This document shows positions 8,525 to 17,386 of a stretch of 32,074 bases of DNA, one piece after another. The number at the start of each line of letters is the position of its first letter. Position 1 is the stretch's first letter. Source of the stretch: Chthoniobacterales bacterium. GTDB taxonomy: Bacteria; Verrucomicrobiota; Verrucomicrobiia; Chthoniobacterales; JACTMZ01. A program made the translations under genes and the position numbers. The DNA lies in the NCBI GenBank assembly GCA_021463515.1, contig JAJTYZ010000091.1:1-32074 (forward strand). The letters are read 5' to 3'. The notes under the pieces were generated by a model. It was given only the letters and a program-made list of their open reading frames with translations, was not told the origin of the DNA and did not search any database.

Positions 8525-9358
8525 ATGAAAGAAGACCCTGAGGCCTTACATTTCGGGATTATTATCAGTGGCATCTTTGATAAAGATATAAAAGGAGTCG
8601 AGATTGACAATTCTCACCCGTATCTTAACCAAACTTCTCCTTTCCGTGCTATGTCCCAATTTGCTTCTGAGCAAGAGATTCAAGTCTGCTTTTTAAGAGA
8701 CGACGGCTCTGCCGCCCATAGAGAGCGTCTCAAAAAGCGAATAGCAGATTTGAAATTAGATGGGATCATTGCCATGCGCCGCCTCCCAACTCATACCCCT
8801 ATAGATGAGATTATTACGGATTTTGTCCAATCTGGAATGCCAGTGGTTACTCTGTTTGGCGATTGTGAGCATTTGGATGTGCGTGCCATTGATCTCAATA
8901 ACATTAAATGCGGGAAAACAGTTATCGAACGATTTGCGCGCCTTGGTCATCGTCAAATTGCCGTCATCATACCAAAAACCTCTAATTCATGGTTCGACGA
9001 TTTCTACGAAGGTGCGCGATTGGCTCAAAATTCTCAAATATACAAAAAAATTTCCATTCATAAGATAAGAATGCCACTTGATGGGGAGCTTCCTGATGCG
9101 AAAAAATGGCTTTTCAACTCAGAAAATCCAAACAGGATTACTGCTTGCCTTGTTATGGCAAGCCGACTAATGCCCGGATTATTACGCTATTGTGATTCAC
9201 AAAATTACGCGATACCGAATGACCTATCGGTTATTTTGACAGCAGACCAAATCTATTTACAAGAACTCAAAAAGCATTTCGATCTGATGAGGATTAATTT
9301 TAAAGACCTTGAAAAAATGGCAATTCGTAGTCTCCTCTCTATGTGCCGGGAAGAGTAG
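8525..9358 (+). CDS. LacI-type effector-binding domain protein without DNA-binding head (possibly decayed)
   Basis: The 277 residues align by eye to the periplasmic-binding-like core of LacI/GalR regulators: FGIIISGIFDKD, then LKLDGIIAMRR, QSGMPVVTLFGD, the typical VIERFARLGHRQIAVI with its LGHR motif, and RITACLVMASRLMPGLLRY followed by YAIPNDLSVI. The N-terminal helix-turn-helix (about 60 residues) is absent. The C-terminus also stops about 20 residues earlier than usual. ATG 8525 is the first canonical start in the frame and has no Shine-Dalgarno sequence. Either this is a regulator that lost its head by deletion or frameshift, or a free-standing sugar-sensing domain. It is convergent with the dGTPase gene. 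Confidence 0.7.
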   Translation: MKEDPEALHFGIIISGIFDKDIKGVEIDNSHPYLNQTSPFRAMSQFASEQEIQVCFLRDDGSAAHRERLKKRIADLKLDGIIAMRRLPTHTPIDEIITDFVQSGMPVVTLFGDCEHLDVRAIDLNNIKCGKTVIERFARLGHRQIAVIIPKTSNSWFDDFYEGARLAQNSQIYKKISIHKIRMPLDGELPDAKKWLFNSENPNRITACLVMASRLMPGLLRYCDSQNYAIPNDLSVILTADQIYLQELKKHFDLMRINFKDLEKMAIRSLLSMCREE

Positions 9359-9482
9359 GTTCCCCGTATTCAATTGATTGATTTGAAATTTCAAAACAAC
9401 GGAACATCAGGAAAGCCTCCGATAATTCGTGCGTGTCCTCGGGGTTAGTAACAAAGTCGTTTCAGTAAATCCGCTTAGAATT

Positions 9483-10631
9483 TTATGAATTAAAATCCCC
9501 GAAAAGTCGGGCGTGTTCTTGGAGGAGGTAACGGTCTGTCATGCCGGCAATGTAGTCGGCGGCGGCGCGGTGGAGGCCGCAATTGGGGACGCGGCGGGTG
9601 GCTTCGCGTCCGATTTGATCGGGGTCGGCTAAATAGGCGGTATAGACGTCGGTAAGCATGTTGCAGGCGCGTTGATTGGCTGTGGCTACTTCGGGGTTGA
9701 AATACAGGTTGGCGTAGAGAAAAGAACGTAATTCGTGTGTTTGACGTGCCCCTTCTTCGGTGTACCCGATGAGCAATTTGGGATGACGTCGTACATCATC
9801 GGCCGATTTCACGGCACTGGCGATGATGCGGATGGCACTGGATTGTAGGACGTCTTCAATGAGACAATGCGACAACACACGGGCGAGGCTAAAGCGTGCT
9901 TCTCGGGCATCCGCTTCGTCGAGGTTTAAGCCCGCAATTTTTGCGGCTCTCGCACAGATTTCGATATTCTTTAATTCCGACGGTTCGATGAGGCCTGCTT
10001 CAATTCCGTCCTGTAAATCGTGGGCATAGTAAGCAATCTCATCCGACGCATCGGCGATTTGCCCTTCGAGGCTGGCGCACGTGTAATTACCCAAATCTGA
10101 CGATATTCGGGTGGTGGCGTGTTTTTGAAGTCCCTCGAGAACTTCAAATGTGAGATTGAGTCCGTCGCAATCGGGATAAGGACTTTCCAATAATGTCACC
10201 ACGCGCAAGCTGTGGGTGTTGTGATCAAAACCACCGTGGTCTTTTAACAGATGATTGAGCGTTTCTTCCCCCGAATGGCCAAATGGGGAGTGTCCGAGAT
10301 CGTGGGCAAGTGCTACGGCTTCCGCGAGGTCTTCATTGAGGCCGAGAGAACGTGCGAGTGTACGACTAATGGAGGCCACTTCCATGGTGTGGGTGAGGCG
10401 GGTGCGGTAGTGATCGCCGGTGCCGTTGAGAAAAACTTGTGTCTTATATTCGAGCCGTCGGAAGGCTGCCGAGTGGATGATACGGGCGGTATCGCGTTGA
10501 AATTCGGTGCGGCGTAAATGGGGAGGGTGGGGGTGTCGGCGACCTCGTGTCGTTGAAGAAAGCTGCGCATACAGGGCGAGGCTCTTTTTTTCCAACCTTT
10601 CGGAATCTTGGCGCGTACGCAGAGCAATCAT
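9483..10631 (-). CDS. dgt: Deoxyguanosinetriphosphate triphosphohydrolase (dGTPase-like)
   Basis: This cytoplasmic HD-domain enzyme hydrolyses dNTPs, classically dGTP to deoxyguanosine plus tripolyphosphate, and so tunes nucleotide pools. The metal-binding HD signature is intact: H81 in RLTHTMEV, H110-D111 in ALAHDLGHSPFGHSG, and a later aspartate in ASDEIAYYAHDLQDGIE. At 382 residues it matches the shorter dGTPase-like type rather than the roughly 500-residue E. coli enzyme. The N-terminal RRTEFQRDTARIIHSAAFRRLEYKTQVF is typical. ATG 10631 lies three bases after the stop of the upstream ABC ATPase gene, so the two are almost certainly co-transcribed. A short hairpin in the last codons may help termination. 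Confidence 0.92.
   Translation of the reverse strand: MIALRTRQDSERLEKKSLALYAQLSSTTRGRRHPHPPHLRRTEFQRDTARIIHSAAFRRLEYKTQVFLNGTGDHYRTRLTHTMEVASISRTLARSLGLNEDLAEAVALAHDLGHSPFGHSGEETLNHLLKDHGGFDHNTHSLRVVTLLESPYPDCDGLNLTFEVLEGLQKHATTRISSDLGNYTCASLEGQIADASDEIAYYAHDLQDGIEAGLIEPSELKNIEICARAAKIAGLNLDEADAREARFSLARVLSHCLIEDVLQSSAIRIIASAVKSADDVRRHPKLLIGYTEEGARQTHELRSFLYANLYFNPEVATANQRACNMLTDVYTAYLADPDQIGREATRRVPNCGLHRAAADYIAGMTDRYLLQEHARLFGDFNS
9491..9511 (-). terminator. Possible weak terminator at the end of dgt
   Basis: On the minus strand, CCCGA (9507-9511), a four-base loop and TCGGG (9498-9502) form a 5-bp GC-rich stem followed by GATTTTAATT. It lies inside the last codons of the dGTPase gene. The stem is short, so this is only a candidate. 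Confidence 0.3.
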
Positions 10632-10634
10632 GAG

Positions 10635-11756
10635 TTAATCCACGCGATGGTTGGTGGCGGGGTCGAAAAGAAGAATGCGTTGAGGGTTGGCGCGGAAGAG
10701 GAGGCGGTGGCCGGTTTCTTGAGGATTGACGGTATGGTGCGTGCGCGAAATGAGGGTGTTGGCGCCGGTTTGCAAATAACAAATCGCCTCAGCTCCGGTT
10801 GTTTCTACGATGTCGAGATGCGCGGGAAATGTCGCGGCGTCGGGCACTTCATCAGCCTGGAGCGGGTGTAGATGCTCGGGGCGCAGACCGAGGAGAATCT
10901 GCTTATCTACGAGGCGTCCGATGTCCTGACGCCGCCCTAGTTCAATTTCCACGGAGCCACCGTTGCTTTCTCGAAAAACCAGCCGCGATTCTTCACGAGC
11001 GTGAAGAGTGCCGCGAAGAAAGTTCATCGAGGGATTTCCAAAAAATCCGGCGACATAGGTATTGAGCGGCTTGTGGTAGAGGTCAAGCGGGAGACCCGAT
11101 TGTTGGATGGAGCCGTCGCGAAGAAGCGCAATGCGTCCGCCCATGGTCATGGCTTCGTATTGATCGTGAGTGACGTAAATAATGGTGGTTTGCAATCGTT
11201 GATGCAGCTTAATCAATTCCGCCCGCATCTGCGCCCGCATCTTAGCGTCGAGGTTGGAAAGGGGTTCATCAAAAAGAAAAACTTTTGGCTGACGAACGAG
11301 GGCGCGTCCGAGGGCAACGCGTTGCTGTTCGCCGCCGGATAGATCGCCGGGATGACGATGGAGCAAGTCTTCGATACCGAGAATTGATGCGGCTTCGCGC
11401 ACACGACGGGAGATTTCAGCAGGAGGGAAGCGGCGCACACGAAGGCCGAAGGCGAGATTTTCACCGGCGGTGAGGTGTGGGTAGAGGGCGTAATTTTGAA
11501 AAACCATCGTTACGTCACGGTCGCCGGGAGGGATGTTGTTGACCTCGATTCCATCAATGAAGATTTTCCCATGTGTCACCGATTCGAGTCCGGCTACCAT
11601 GCGCAGCGCGGTCGTCTTGCCACATCCGGACGGCCCGAGAAGAACGGTGAAGGAGCGGTCGGGAACTTCGAAGGATAGGTCTAACACGGCGGGAATTTCT
11701 TCCCCCCGTCGGCCACGATAGATTTTTGTGACGTTTTGTAACGCGACGCTTGCCAT
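10635..11756 (-). CDS. ugpC: ABC transporter ATP-binding protein, MalK/UgpC/MsmK type
   Basis: This is the cytoplasmic ATPase subunit that powers carbohydrate importers of the CUT1 class. All ABC motifs are present in order: Walker A GPSGCGKTT, Q-loop VFQNYALYPHL, signature LSGGEQQR, Walker B VFLFDEPLSNLD, H-loop YVTHDQ. A C-terminal OB/TOBE-like regulatory region (about 235-370) follows, as in MalK. ATG 11756 (MASVALQNVTKIY) gives about 373 residues, the usual length; GTG 11774 would add six. No permease or binding protein is adjacent, so it probably serves importers encoded elsewhere, as MsmK does in streptococci (inference). It lies downstream of glgP and immediately upstream of dgt, linking it to sugar supply. 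The transported sugar cannot be inferred. Confidence 0.92.
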   Translation of the reverse strand: MASVALQNVTKIYRGRRGEEIPAVLDLSFEVPDRSFTVLLGPSGCGKTTALRMVAGLESVTHGKIFIDGIEVNNIPPGDRDVTMVFQNYALYPHLTAGENLAFGLRVRRFPPAEISRRVREAASILGIEDLLHRHPGDLSGGEQQRVALGRALVRQPKVFLFDEPLSNLDAKMRAQMRAELIKLHQRLQTTIIYVTHDQYEAMTMGGRIALLRDGSIQQSGLPLDLYHKPLNTYVAGFFGNPSMNFLRGTLHAREESRLVFRESNGGSVEIELGRRQDIGRLVDKQILLGLRPEHLHPLQADEVPDAATFPAHLDIVETTGAEAICYLQTGANTLISRTHHTVNPQETGHRLLFRANPQRILLFDPATNHRVD

Positions 11757-11871
11757 GGGTGGAGTAGCGGGCACGACATGTGCGCCGTTGTTCAGAACAT
11801 CATGCGTGACTTGCAGAAGCGTGACCAGCCGAAACGCAGAACAAATCGCGAAGGCTCAAAGCGTTCAATGT

Positions 11872-14313
11872 TTACCGAACGCGCACGGGCTTTAATTTCC
11901 AAATTTCTTTGGCATATTCGAGAATGGTTCGGTCGCTGGAGAATTTGCCGACGCGAGCCGTGTTGAGGACGGCCATTTTCCCCCAGCGGGGTTTGTCGGT
12001 GAAGGCTTTGGAAACTTTCTCCTGCGCCTTGCAGTAAGAATCGAAGTCGGCGAGACACAGGAAGGGGTCGTGGTAGAGGAGGTTGTCGCGCAGAGGAGCG
12101 AGGGCATCGCGCGTTTCGCTCTCACTGAAAAAGTCTGATCCAAGCCAGTTGATAATTTCAGCCAGTTCGGGGTTTTCCTGACAATACTGCTGCGGATTAT
12201 AGCCCTGGGCTTGGAGTGTTCGCACTTGATCCACAGTGTTGCCGAAGATGAAAATATTGTCATCACCGACTTCCTCTCGAATTTCGACATTAGCACCATC
12301 GAGAGTTCCGATGGTGATGGCACCATTAAGAGCGAGTTTCATATTGCCGGTGCCGGAAGCTTCTTTTCCTGCAGTGGAAATTTGCTCGGAAAGGTCCGCA
12401 GCGGGAACAATACGTTGCGCGAGGGAAACGCGGTAATTGGGCATGAAAGCTACTTTGATTTTTCCCTGCACAAGGGGATCATTATTGATTTTCGCAGCGA
12501 CGGCATTGATGGCTTTAATAATGCGTTTAGCCATGTCGTATCCCGGCGCAGCTTTGGCTGCAAAAATGAAAACACGAGGCGTGAAATTCAGCTTAGGATC
12601 ATGAATGAGGCGACGGTAGAGCCACAGGATGTGAAGTAAATTAAGGTGCTGACGCTTGTATTCATGAAGGCGTTTAATTTGCACATCAAATATCGCGGAG
12701 GGGTCCACTTCGATGCCACATTCCTCGAAGATACGCTTCGCCAAGCGTTTCTTATTGGCGAGTTTGACCGCCATAAATTCCTCGCGAAAAGAAGCATCGT
12801 CCGCCAAAGGCTCAAGCTCACGAAGTTTGCTGAGATTACGCTCCCAGCCGTGACCGATATTGCGTGTGATAAGGTCTGCCAGTCGCGGATTGCAGGCGAG
12901 AAGCCAACGGCGCGGCGTAATGCCATTGGTCTTGTTGTTAATTTTTTGAGGCCAGAGGGCATTGAACTCGGGGAAAAGTTCGGTCTTGATGAGCTGGGTG
13001 TGAATGGCGGCGACGCCATTGACGGAATGACTGCCGACGACGCTGAGATGTCCCATGCGCACCATTTGATCGTGGCCTTCTTCGATGAGAGAAAGCGCAC
13101 GCTTTTTATCACCATCGCCGGGCCATTTTTTCTCCACCTCTTCAAGAAAGCTCTTGTTGATATCGAGGATAATTTGCAGGTGACGCGGGAGGACTTTACG
13201 AAGGAGTCCGACGCTCCATTTTTCGAGAGCCTCCGGCATGAGGGTATGGTTGGTGTAAGCAAAAACACGTGTGACGATGCTCCACGCTTCTTCCCACGGC
13301 AGGCCGTAATCATCGCAGAGCAGGCGTTGAAGCTCGGGGATGCCGATGGCAGGGTGCGTGTCGTTGAGTTGGATGGCAACTTTGTCCGGAAAGGTTGACC
13401 AATCCTTGTTGTCCTTTTGGAAACGACGAATGATGTCGCGCAAAGAACAGGCGGTAAAAAAGTATTGTTGGAGCAGTCGAAGTTCCTTACCTGCATCCGT
13501 CGTGTCATTAGGATAAAGAACCTTACTCACGGTCTCTGCCATATTTTTTTGGCGTACAGCCTCCTCGTAGCCGCCGCGATTGAAGGCCTCAAAGTCAAAT
13601 TCTTCGGGTGCCTCCGATTTCCACAGACGTAAAAAATTGACCGTCTCGGTGCCGAATCCCGGGATGGGAATATCGTAGGGCACGCCGATGAGTTTGCGGA
13701 ATCCTACCCAGACCGGATGTGTTTTCCCTGCGTCATCGAGATGCGTTTCGATGTGGCCATAGACGGGAATTTCCTGCTGGTGCTGTGGTCGAACAATTTC
13801 CCAAGGTGAACCATAACGCACCCAAGCATCCGGCAGCTCGACCTGATAACCATTGCGAAACTCCTGCTTAAAAAGTCCGTATTCGTAATGGATCCCATAG
13901 CCAATCGCGGGGAGATCGAGCGTTGCGAGGGAATCGAGAAAACATGCGGCGAGGCGTCCGAGACCACCATTGCCGAGAGCCATGTCATATTCCTCATCAC
14001 GCGTTTCGTCGAGGGGATGACCCAGATTCTTGAGGGCATCGCTAATTTGATCGAGGACACCCGCCGCGATCATGTTGTTGGCAAAAAGTCGCCCCATGAG
14101 GAACTCCATCGAAAAATAATAAACGCGGCGCACATTTCCCTCGTTGTGAACGGCGAGAGTCTTCATCATGCGTGCAATGATGATGCGTTGAATGGCCATG
14201 GAAGTGGCGATCCACCATTCGCGGCGCGATGCCGAGATGGAGTCGCGGGCCATGGAAAATTTCAGCTCGTCAAGAATCTGCTGCTCAAACGTGATGGACG
14301 GAGTTTTCTTCAT
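11872..14313 (-). CDS. glgP: Glycogen/starch/alpha-glucan phosphorylase
   Basis: This enzyme phosphorolyses alpha-1,4-glucan to glucose-1-phosphate, using pyridoxal phosphate as cofactor. The 813 residues match the length of E. coli GlgP. The cofactor lysine is in [15 protein letters not shown] at about K659. Other conserved blocks are [10 protein letters not shown] near the N-terminus, [46 protein letters not shown] and [16 protein letters not shown] 14313 has no Shine-Dalgarno sequence. It is the first gene of a likely minus-strand cluster with the ABC ATPase (about 115 bases downstream) and dGTPase, and is divergent from the flippase-like gene across a 98-base region. Nothing appears truncated. 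Confidence 0.97.
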   Translation of the reverse strand: MKKTPSITFEQQILDELKFSMARDSISASRREWWIATSMAIQRIIIARMMKTLAVHNEGNVRRVYYFSMEFLMGRLFANNMIAAGVLDQISDALKNLGHPLDETRDEEYDMALGNGGLGRLAACFLDSLATLDLPAIGYGIHYEYGLFKQEFRNGYQVELPDAWVRYGSPWEIVRPQHQQEIPVYGHIETHLDDAGKTHPVWVGFRKLIGVPYDIPIPGFGTETVNFLRLWKSEAPEEFDFEAFNRGGYEEAVRQKNMAETVSKVLYPNDTTDAGKELRLLQQYFFTACSLRDIIRRFQKDNKDWSTFPDKVAIQLNDTHPAIGIPELQRLLCDDYGLPWEEAWSIVTRVFAYTNHTLMPEALEKWSVGLLRKVLPRHLQIILDINKSFLEEVEKKWPGDGDKKRALSLIEEGHDQMVRMGHLSVVGSHSVNGVAAIHTQLIKTELFPEFNALWPQKINNKTNGITPRRWLLACNPRLADLITRNIGHGWERNLSKLRELEPLADDASFREEFMAVKLANKKRLAKRIFEECGIEVDPSAIFDVQIKRLHEYKRQHLNLLHILWLYRRLIHDPKLNFTPRVFIFAAKAAPGYDMAKRIIKAINAVAAKINNDPLVQGKIKVAFMPNYRVSLAQRIVPAADLSEQISTAGKEASGTGNMKLALNGAITIGTLDGANVEIREEVGDDNIFIFGNTVDQVRTLQAQGYNPQQYCQENPELAEIINWLGSDFFSESETRDALAPLRDNLLYHDPFLCLADFDSYCKAQEKVSKAFTDKPRWGKMAVLNTARVGKFSSDRTILEYAKEIWKLKPVRVR

Positions 14314-14411
14314 GTGTAAATTGGCGACGATAAGGGAGCGGTGGTTAAGGGCGAAGAAAAATTGATGCAGAAAAAGGATTCATAATTTGCTAAGCATTAT
14401 CGTTTGCACGC

Positions 14412-15437
14412 ATGAGTAAAAAGAATCTGCTTACCGCTTTTCAGATTTTGGTCACGGTGGTGCTGCTGTGGTGGGTTTTTCATGATCCGACAAAGCGGCA
14501 TGAAATGTTGGAAGCCTTACGCGCGGCCGATTGGTGGTGGTTAGGTCTCGGCGTGATGGTGTTTTTTCTTTGCACTTATGTTGCGACGATTCGGTGGAAA
14601 ATTCTTCTCGCCGTACAGAACATTCCGATGGGGTGGATACGAACATGGCAGCTTTTTATGATCGGGATGTTCTTTAATCTCTTCATGCTCGGTTCCACAG
14701 GCGGCGACGTGGTGAAAATGTTTCTCACGATGCGCGAAACACGCAGTCATAAAACCGCTGCCTTGCTCACGGTGTTCATGGACCGCGTCATTGGCATGAT
14801 GGCCCTCATTCTGATTAGCGTGGCGTTTCTCTATTTTCGCTATGACATCCTTAGTCACACACCGGCAAGTGCCGCGCTGTTGCAAACTTTGCTATGGTTG
14901 TTGGCGGCAACAATCGTGGTCACAGTCGGGATGTTCGTGTCCTCCGGATTTGGTTGGGTGCATTATCTACCCTCGTGGACACCCATGCGCGGGCGCCTCG
15001 TGGAGCTTTCCGCCGCATGTCATCTTTACGCGAAATCTTGGCGTCTTACGATATGGGCTTTTGTGGTTTCGTTCCCACTTTTCGCATTATTCTTTCTCAC
15101 CTTTTATTGCGCGGCGCGGGCCTTTACCGATCAGCTTGGGTTGGTGGATATTTTTTCCATTCTCCCGATCGTCGCTGTCATTACGGCCATTCCCATTAGC
15201 GTTTCGGGAATTGGATTGCGCGAGAGTCTCTTTGTTTCTCTCCTCGCGCCTTTTGGTGTTTCTGCAGCCGTAGCAACGCTCATTTCCGTCGCTGGTTTCC
15301 TCATTAATACGGTAGGAAGCCTAGCCGGTGGTGTGGTGTTTCTGCTCTATCGCTCATCCACGCACGAGGTCATTAATCTGCGTGACATGGCCAAGGAAGT
15401 GAATCGTTTGGAAGATCAAATCGAACACAGCGAATGA
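14412..15437 (+). CDS. Lysylphosphatidylglycerol synthase TM-domain (flippase-like, YbhN/UPF0104) membrane protein
   Basis: This 341-residue integral membrane protein has about eight hydrophobic segments. It resembles the membrane domain shared by lysyl-phosphatidylglycerol flippases (MprF N-terminal part) and stand-alone YbhN-like proteins. The signature pattern is seen in TYVATIRWKILL, MFFNLFMLGSTGGDVVKMF, KTAALLTVFMDRVIGMMAL and ITAIPISVSGIGLRESLFV. The synthase domain is absent, so a role in moving a lipid or lipid-linked molecule across the membrane is the safest reading. Its stop overlaps the start of the next gene by four bases (ATGA), implying translational coupling. ATG 14412 lacks a Shine-Dalgarno sequence. 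Confidence 0.87.
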   Translation: MSKKNLLTAFQILVTVVLLWWVFHDPTKRHEMLEALRAADWWWLGLGVMVFFLCTYVATIRWKILLAVQNIPMGWIRTWQLFMIGMFFNLFMLGSTGGDVVKMFLTMRETRSHKTAALLTVFMDRVIGMMALILISVAFLYFRYDILSHTPASAALLQTLLWLLAATIVVTVGMFVSSGFGWVHYLPSWTPMRGRLVELSAACHLYAKSWRLTIWAFVVSFPLFALFFLTFYCAARAFTDQLGLVDIFSILPIVAVITAIPISVSGIGLRESLFVSLLAPFGVSAAVATLISVAGFLINTVGSLAGGVVFLLYRSSTHEVINLRDMAKEVNRLEDQIEHSE

Positions 15438-15940
15438 AGCTGCCACAAATTTCGGCTTTTTTTTCTCTTTCCCTCGATGGGAAAATTATCACCGCTGATG
15501 ATTTTTGGGAAAAGGTGCAGATAAAAGCGGATGCCGTCCTTGAGGGTGATATTGCATGTGTGAAGGCGACGATTGTGGCGCGAGGTGAGAGCGTGAAGTT
15601 TGCAAAATCAACTTCGAAAAATCATGGAACATCACGTGGAACGAGCCGATATCTACGTGGAGTTTTAGAAAATTTAGCAGATAAGCACGGCGTGCGTACC
15701 ATGACGTGTGAAGTGGGGACAGAATTATTTCATACGCTGATAAAAGGAGGCTTCGTACAAAAGCTCCATGTCGTTTTTGTGCCTGCGATTATGGGTGATG
15801 TTACGGCACCAACGCTTTTGGGGGCGGTGCCAATGGCGCATCTCACACATTCCATTCCTCTGCGGCTGGAGAGTTTTCGAAAAGTTCGCGGAAAAACGGT
15901 GGCGATTTACCGCGTGCTCAACGGACGGCAAGCTCGGTAA
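15434..15940 (+). CDS. RibD C-terminal (pyrimidine reductase/DHFR-like) domain protein
   Basis: This 168-residue protein resembles the NADPH-dependent reductase domain of riboflavin biosynthesis (RibD_C, dihydrofolate-reductase-like fold). Visible features are an N-terminal FFSLSLDGKIIT, matching the family's strand with S-x-DGKI, and CEVGTELFHTLIKGGFVQ followed by LHVVFVPAIMGDVTAPTLLG, matching the nucleotide-binding half. It is somewhat shorter than the usual 200-220 residues. The middle is compressed and contains an odd serine/threonine-rich stretch (KSTSKNHGTSRGTSRY). No other riboflavin genes are nearby, so it may be a DHFR-like reductase of unknown substrate. The start overlaps the flippase-like gene as ATGA; the 3' end overlaps the convergent M20 gene by 23 bases. 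Confidence 0.75.
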   Translation: MKLPQISAFFSLSLDGKIITADDFWEKVQIKADAVLEGDIACVKATIVARGESVKFAKSTSKNHGTSRGTSRYLRGVLENLADKHGVRTMTCEVGTELFHTLIKGGFVQKLHVVFVPAIMGDVTAPTLLGAVPMAHLTHSIPLRLESFRKVRGKTVAIYRVLNGRQAR

Positions 15941-17282
15941 GTAATGCCTGATGAAGGCGGATTCCCAGTTCGAGATTTTCCAATGGAAAGTTTTCATCCG
16001 GCGCATGGGCACGTGAACCCGGGGGCGCAAGGCCGAGGAGGAGAGTTTCACTGCCGAGCAAATCTTGAAAAGTTTGAACAATGGGAATACTGCCGCCTTC
16101 ACGCATGAGGGCAGGGGAACGCCCAAAAGTTTTTTCGAGTGCTCGCACCGCCGCCGCACCCCATGGACTGCGTGCATCGAGGGTGTAGGGCATTCCGCCA
16201 TGACCTCGAATAATCTCCATCTCCACGCTGGGCGGTTGATGATGACGAAAGAAAATTTCGACGAGATCGAGAACGCGAGAGGGTGTTTGATTGGGGACAA
16301 GGCGGAAGGTCAGTTTTGCGGAGGCCCGCGATGGGAGAACGGTTTTTGTGCCTTCGCCCTGATAGCCGCTGGTAAGGCCATTGATTTCCGCCGTCGGGCG
16401 AATACCAATGCGTTCTAATGTGGTAAAATCCGGCTCGCCGGTGAGTAGTAGGACGCCGGTGTCTCGTTGAAAATCGGCTTCTTTAAGCGGCAATGCGGCC
16501 AGAGCTTCTCGTTCCATCAAGGTAGGCGGGGTCACATTATCGTAAAATCCCGGCACCGCAATCCGGCCATCATCATTGTGCAGACGCGAAAGCAAGTGCA
16601 CGAGAGCGGTTGCAGGATTCATGACAGCACCCCCAAAAACTCCCGAATGCAAATCCAACACGGGTCCGTTAACGACAACTTCCATGGCTGCAATGCCGCG
16701 TAAACTTTGAGTGAGGGTAGGGTAGCCAGGCCCAACCATTCCGGTGTCGGAAACCGCAATGACATCACAGCGCAGCTCGCTCCGCCTTGCCCGAATGAAC
16801 TCCGCCAGATGAGTGCTCCCCACTTCCTCCTCGCCTTCGATGAGGAAAATAAGATTAACCGGCAGTGCTCCTTCCTCACGCAACGTACGGATGGCACCTA
16901 GAATATGTGCCAGAATCGGCCCTTTATCGTCCGAAGCACCACGTGCAAAAATATGACCGTTCCGAATCGCAGGCTCAAAAGCAGGCGTCGTCCAAAGCTC
17001 TGCCGGATCATCCGGTTGAACATCGTAATGCCCGTAGATAAGTACCGTCGGACGTCCCGCAATTTTCGGTCCATGGGCCAGCACTGCCGGATGTCCTCCC
17101 GTCTCTGCCACCTCCGCCTTAAATCCACCTCCATTCAACAAATCCTGCAACCACGCAGCACACCGTTTCATTTCGGGGGCGTGGTCAGGTTTTGTGGAAA
17201 TACTGCGGAACCGAAGAAACTCAAATAGGAGGTACAAGTCTGCTTTTTCAGGGAAAGATGAAGACTCGGGAAACGAAGGCAT
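15918..17282 (-). CDS. M20/M28-type metallopeptidase (dipeptidase, carnosinase-like)
   Basis: This 454-residue zinc-dependent exopeptidase of the M20 family probably cleaves dipeptides in the cytoplasm. Metal and catalytic residues are visible: H85 and D87 in YGHYDVQP, the bridging aspartate near 118 in ARGASDDKGP, the catalytic and metal glutamates in LIEGEEEVGS (about 151-152), and a C-terminal histidine in GSRAHAPDENF. A lid or dimerisation domain occupies about 190-380, with the typical LDLHSGVFGGAVMNPATAL. The length fits the carnosinase-like subgroup, commonly annotated as dipeptidase. It is divergent from smc across about 105 bases and convergent with the RibD-like gene, with overlapping 3' ends. 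No signal peptide. Confidence 0.93.
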   Translation of the reverse strand: MPSFPESSSFPEKADLYLLFEFLRFRSISTKPDHAPEMKRCAAWLQDLLNGGGFKAEVAETGGHPAVLAHGPKIAGRPTVLIYGHYDVQPDDPAELWTTPAFEPAIRNGHIFARGASDDKGPILAHILGAIRTLREEGALPVNLIFLIEGEEEVGSTHLAEFIRARRSELRCDVIAVSDTGMVGPGYPTLTQSLRGIAAMEVVVNGPVLDLHSGVFGGAVMNPATALVHLLSRLHNDDGRIAVPGFYDNVTPPTLMEREALAALPLKEADFQRDTGVLLLTGEPDFTTLERIGIRPTAEINGLTSGYQGEGTKTVLPSRASAKLTFRLVPNQTPSRVLDLVEIFFRHHQPPSVEMEIIRGHGGMPYTLDARSPWGAAAVRALEKTFGRSPALMREGGSIPIVQTFQDLLGSETLLLGLAPPGSRAHAPDENFPLENLELGIRLHQALLTELAVR

Positions 17283-17337
17283 GACACTAAATGTAGTAGG
17301 GAGAGAAAGTGTTGAACACTAGGGATTGTGTTAGGAG

Positions 17338-17366
17338 TTGCAAAGCCCAAAGATTGGCACTAACAA
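17338..17366 (+). promoter_or_regulatory. Putative sigma70-like promoter for smc
   Basis: TTGCAA (17338-17343) is followed after exactly 17 bases by TAACAA (17361-17366). This predicts a transcript start about 15 bases ahead of the preferred smc start codon at 17387. It supports 17387 over an earlier in-frame start at 17309. Confidence 0.35.
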
Positions 17367-17386
17367 TAACTCTGGCGTATTTCCCC

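Noticed and set aside
9382-9395. Perfect 14-bp palindrome TTTGAAATTTCAAA between convergent genes
   Set aside because: It is AT-only in its centre, has no loop or T-run, and lies between 3' ends where an operator would have no target. It is probably chance in AT-rich DNA.
12646-13398. Long plus-strand frame (250 residues) inside glgP
   Set aside because: It is antisense to a confident glycogen phosphorylase and has no family features. It is a codon-bias shadow.
17309-17386. 26-residue N-terminal extension of SMC
   Set aside because: SMC proteins begin directly at the MFLKSLDLVGFKSF motif, and the extension overlaps the predicted promoter.
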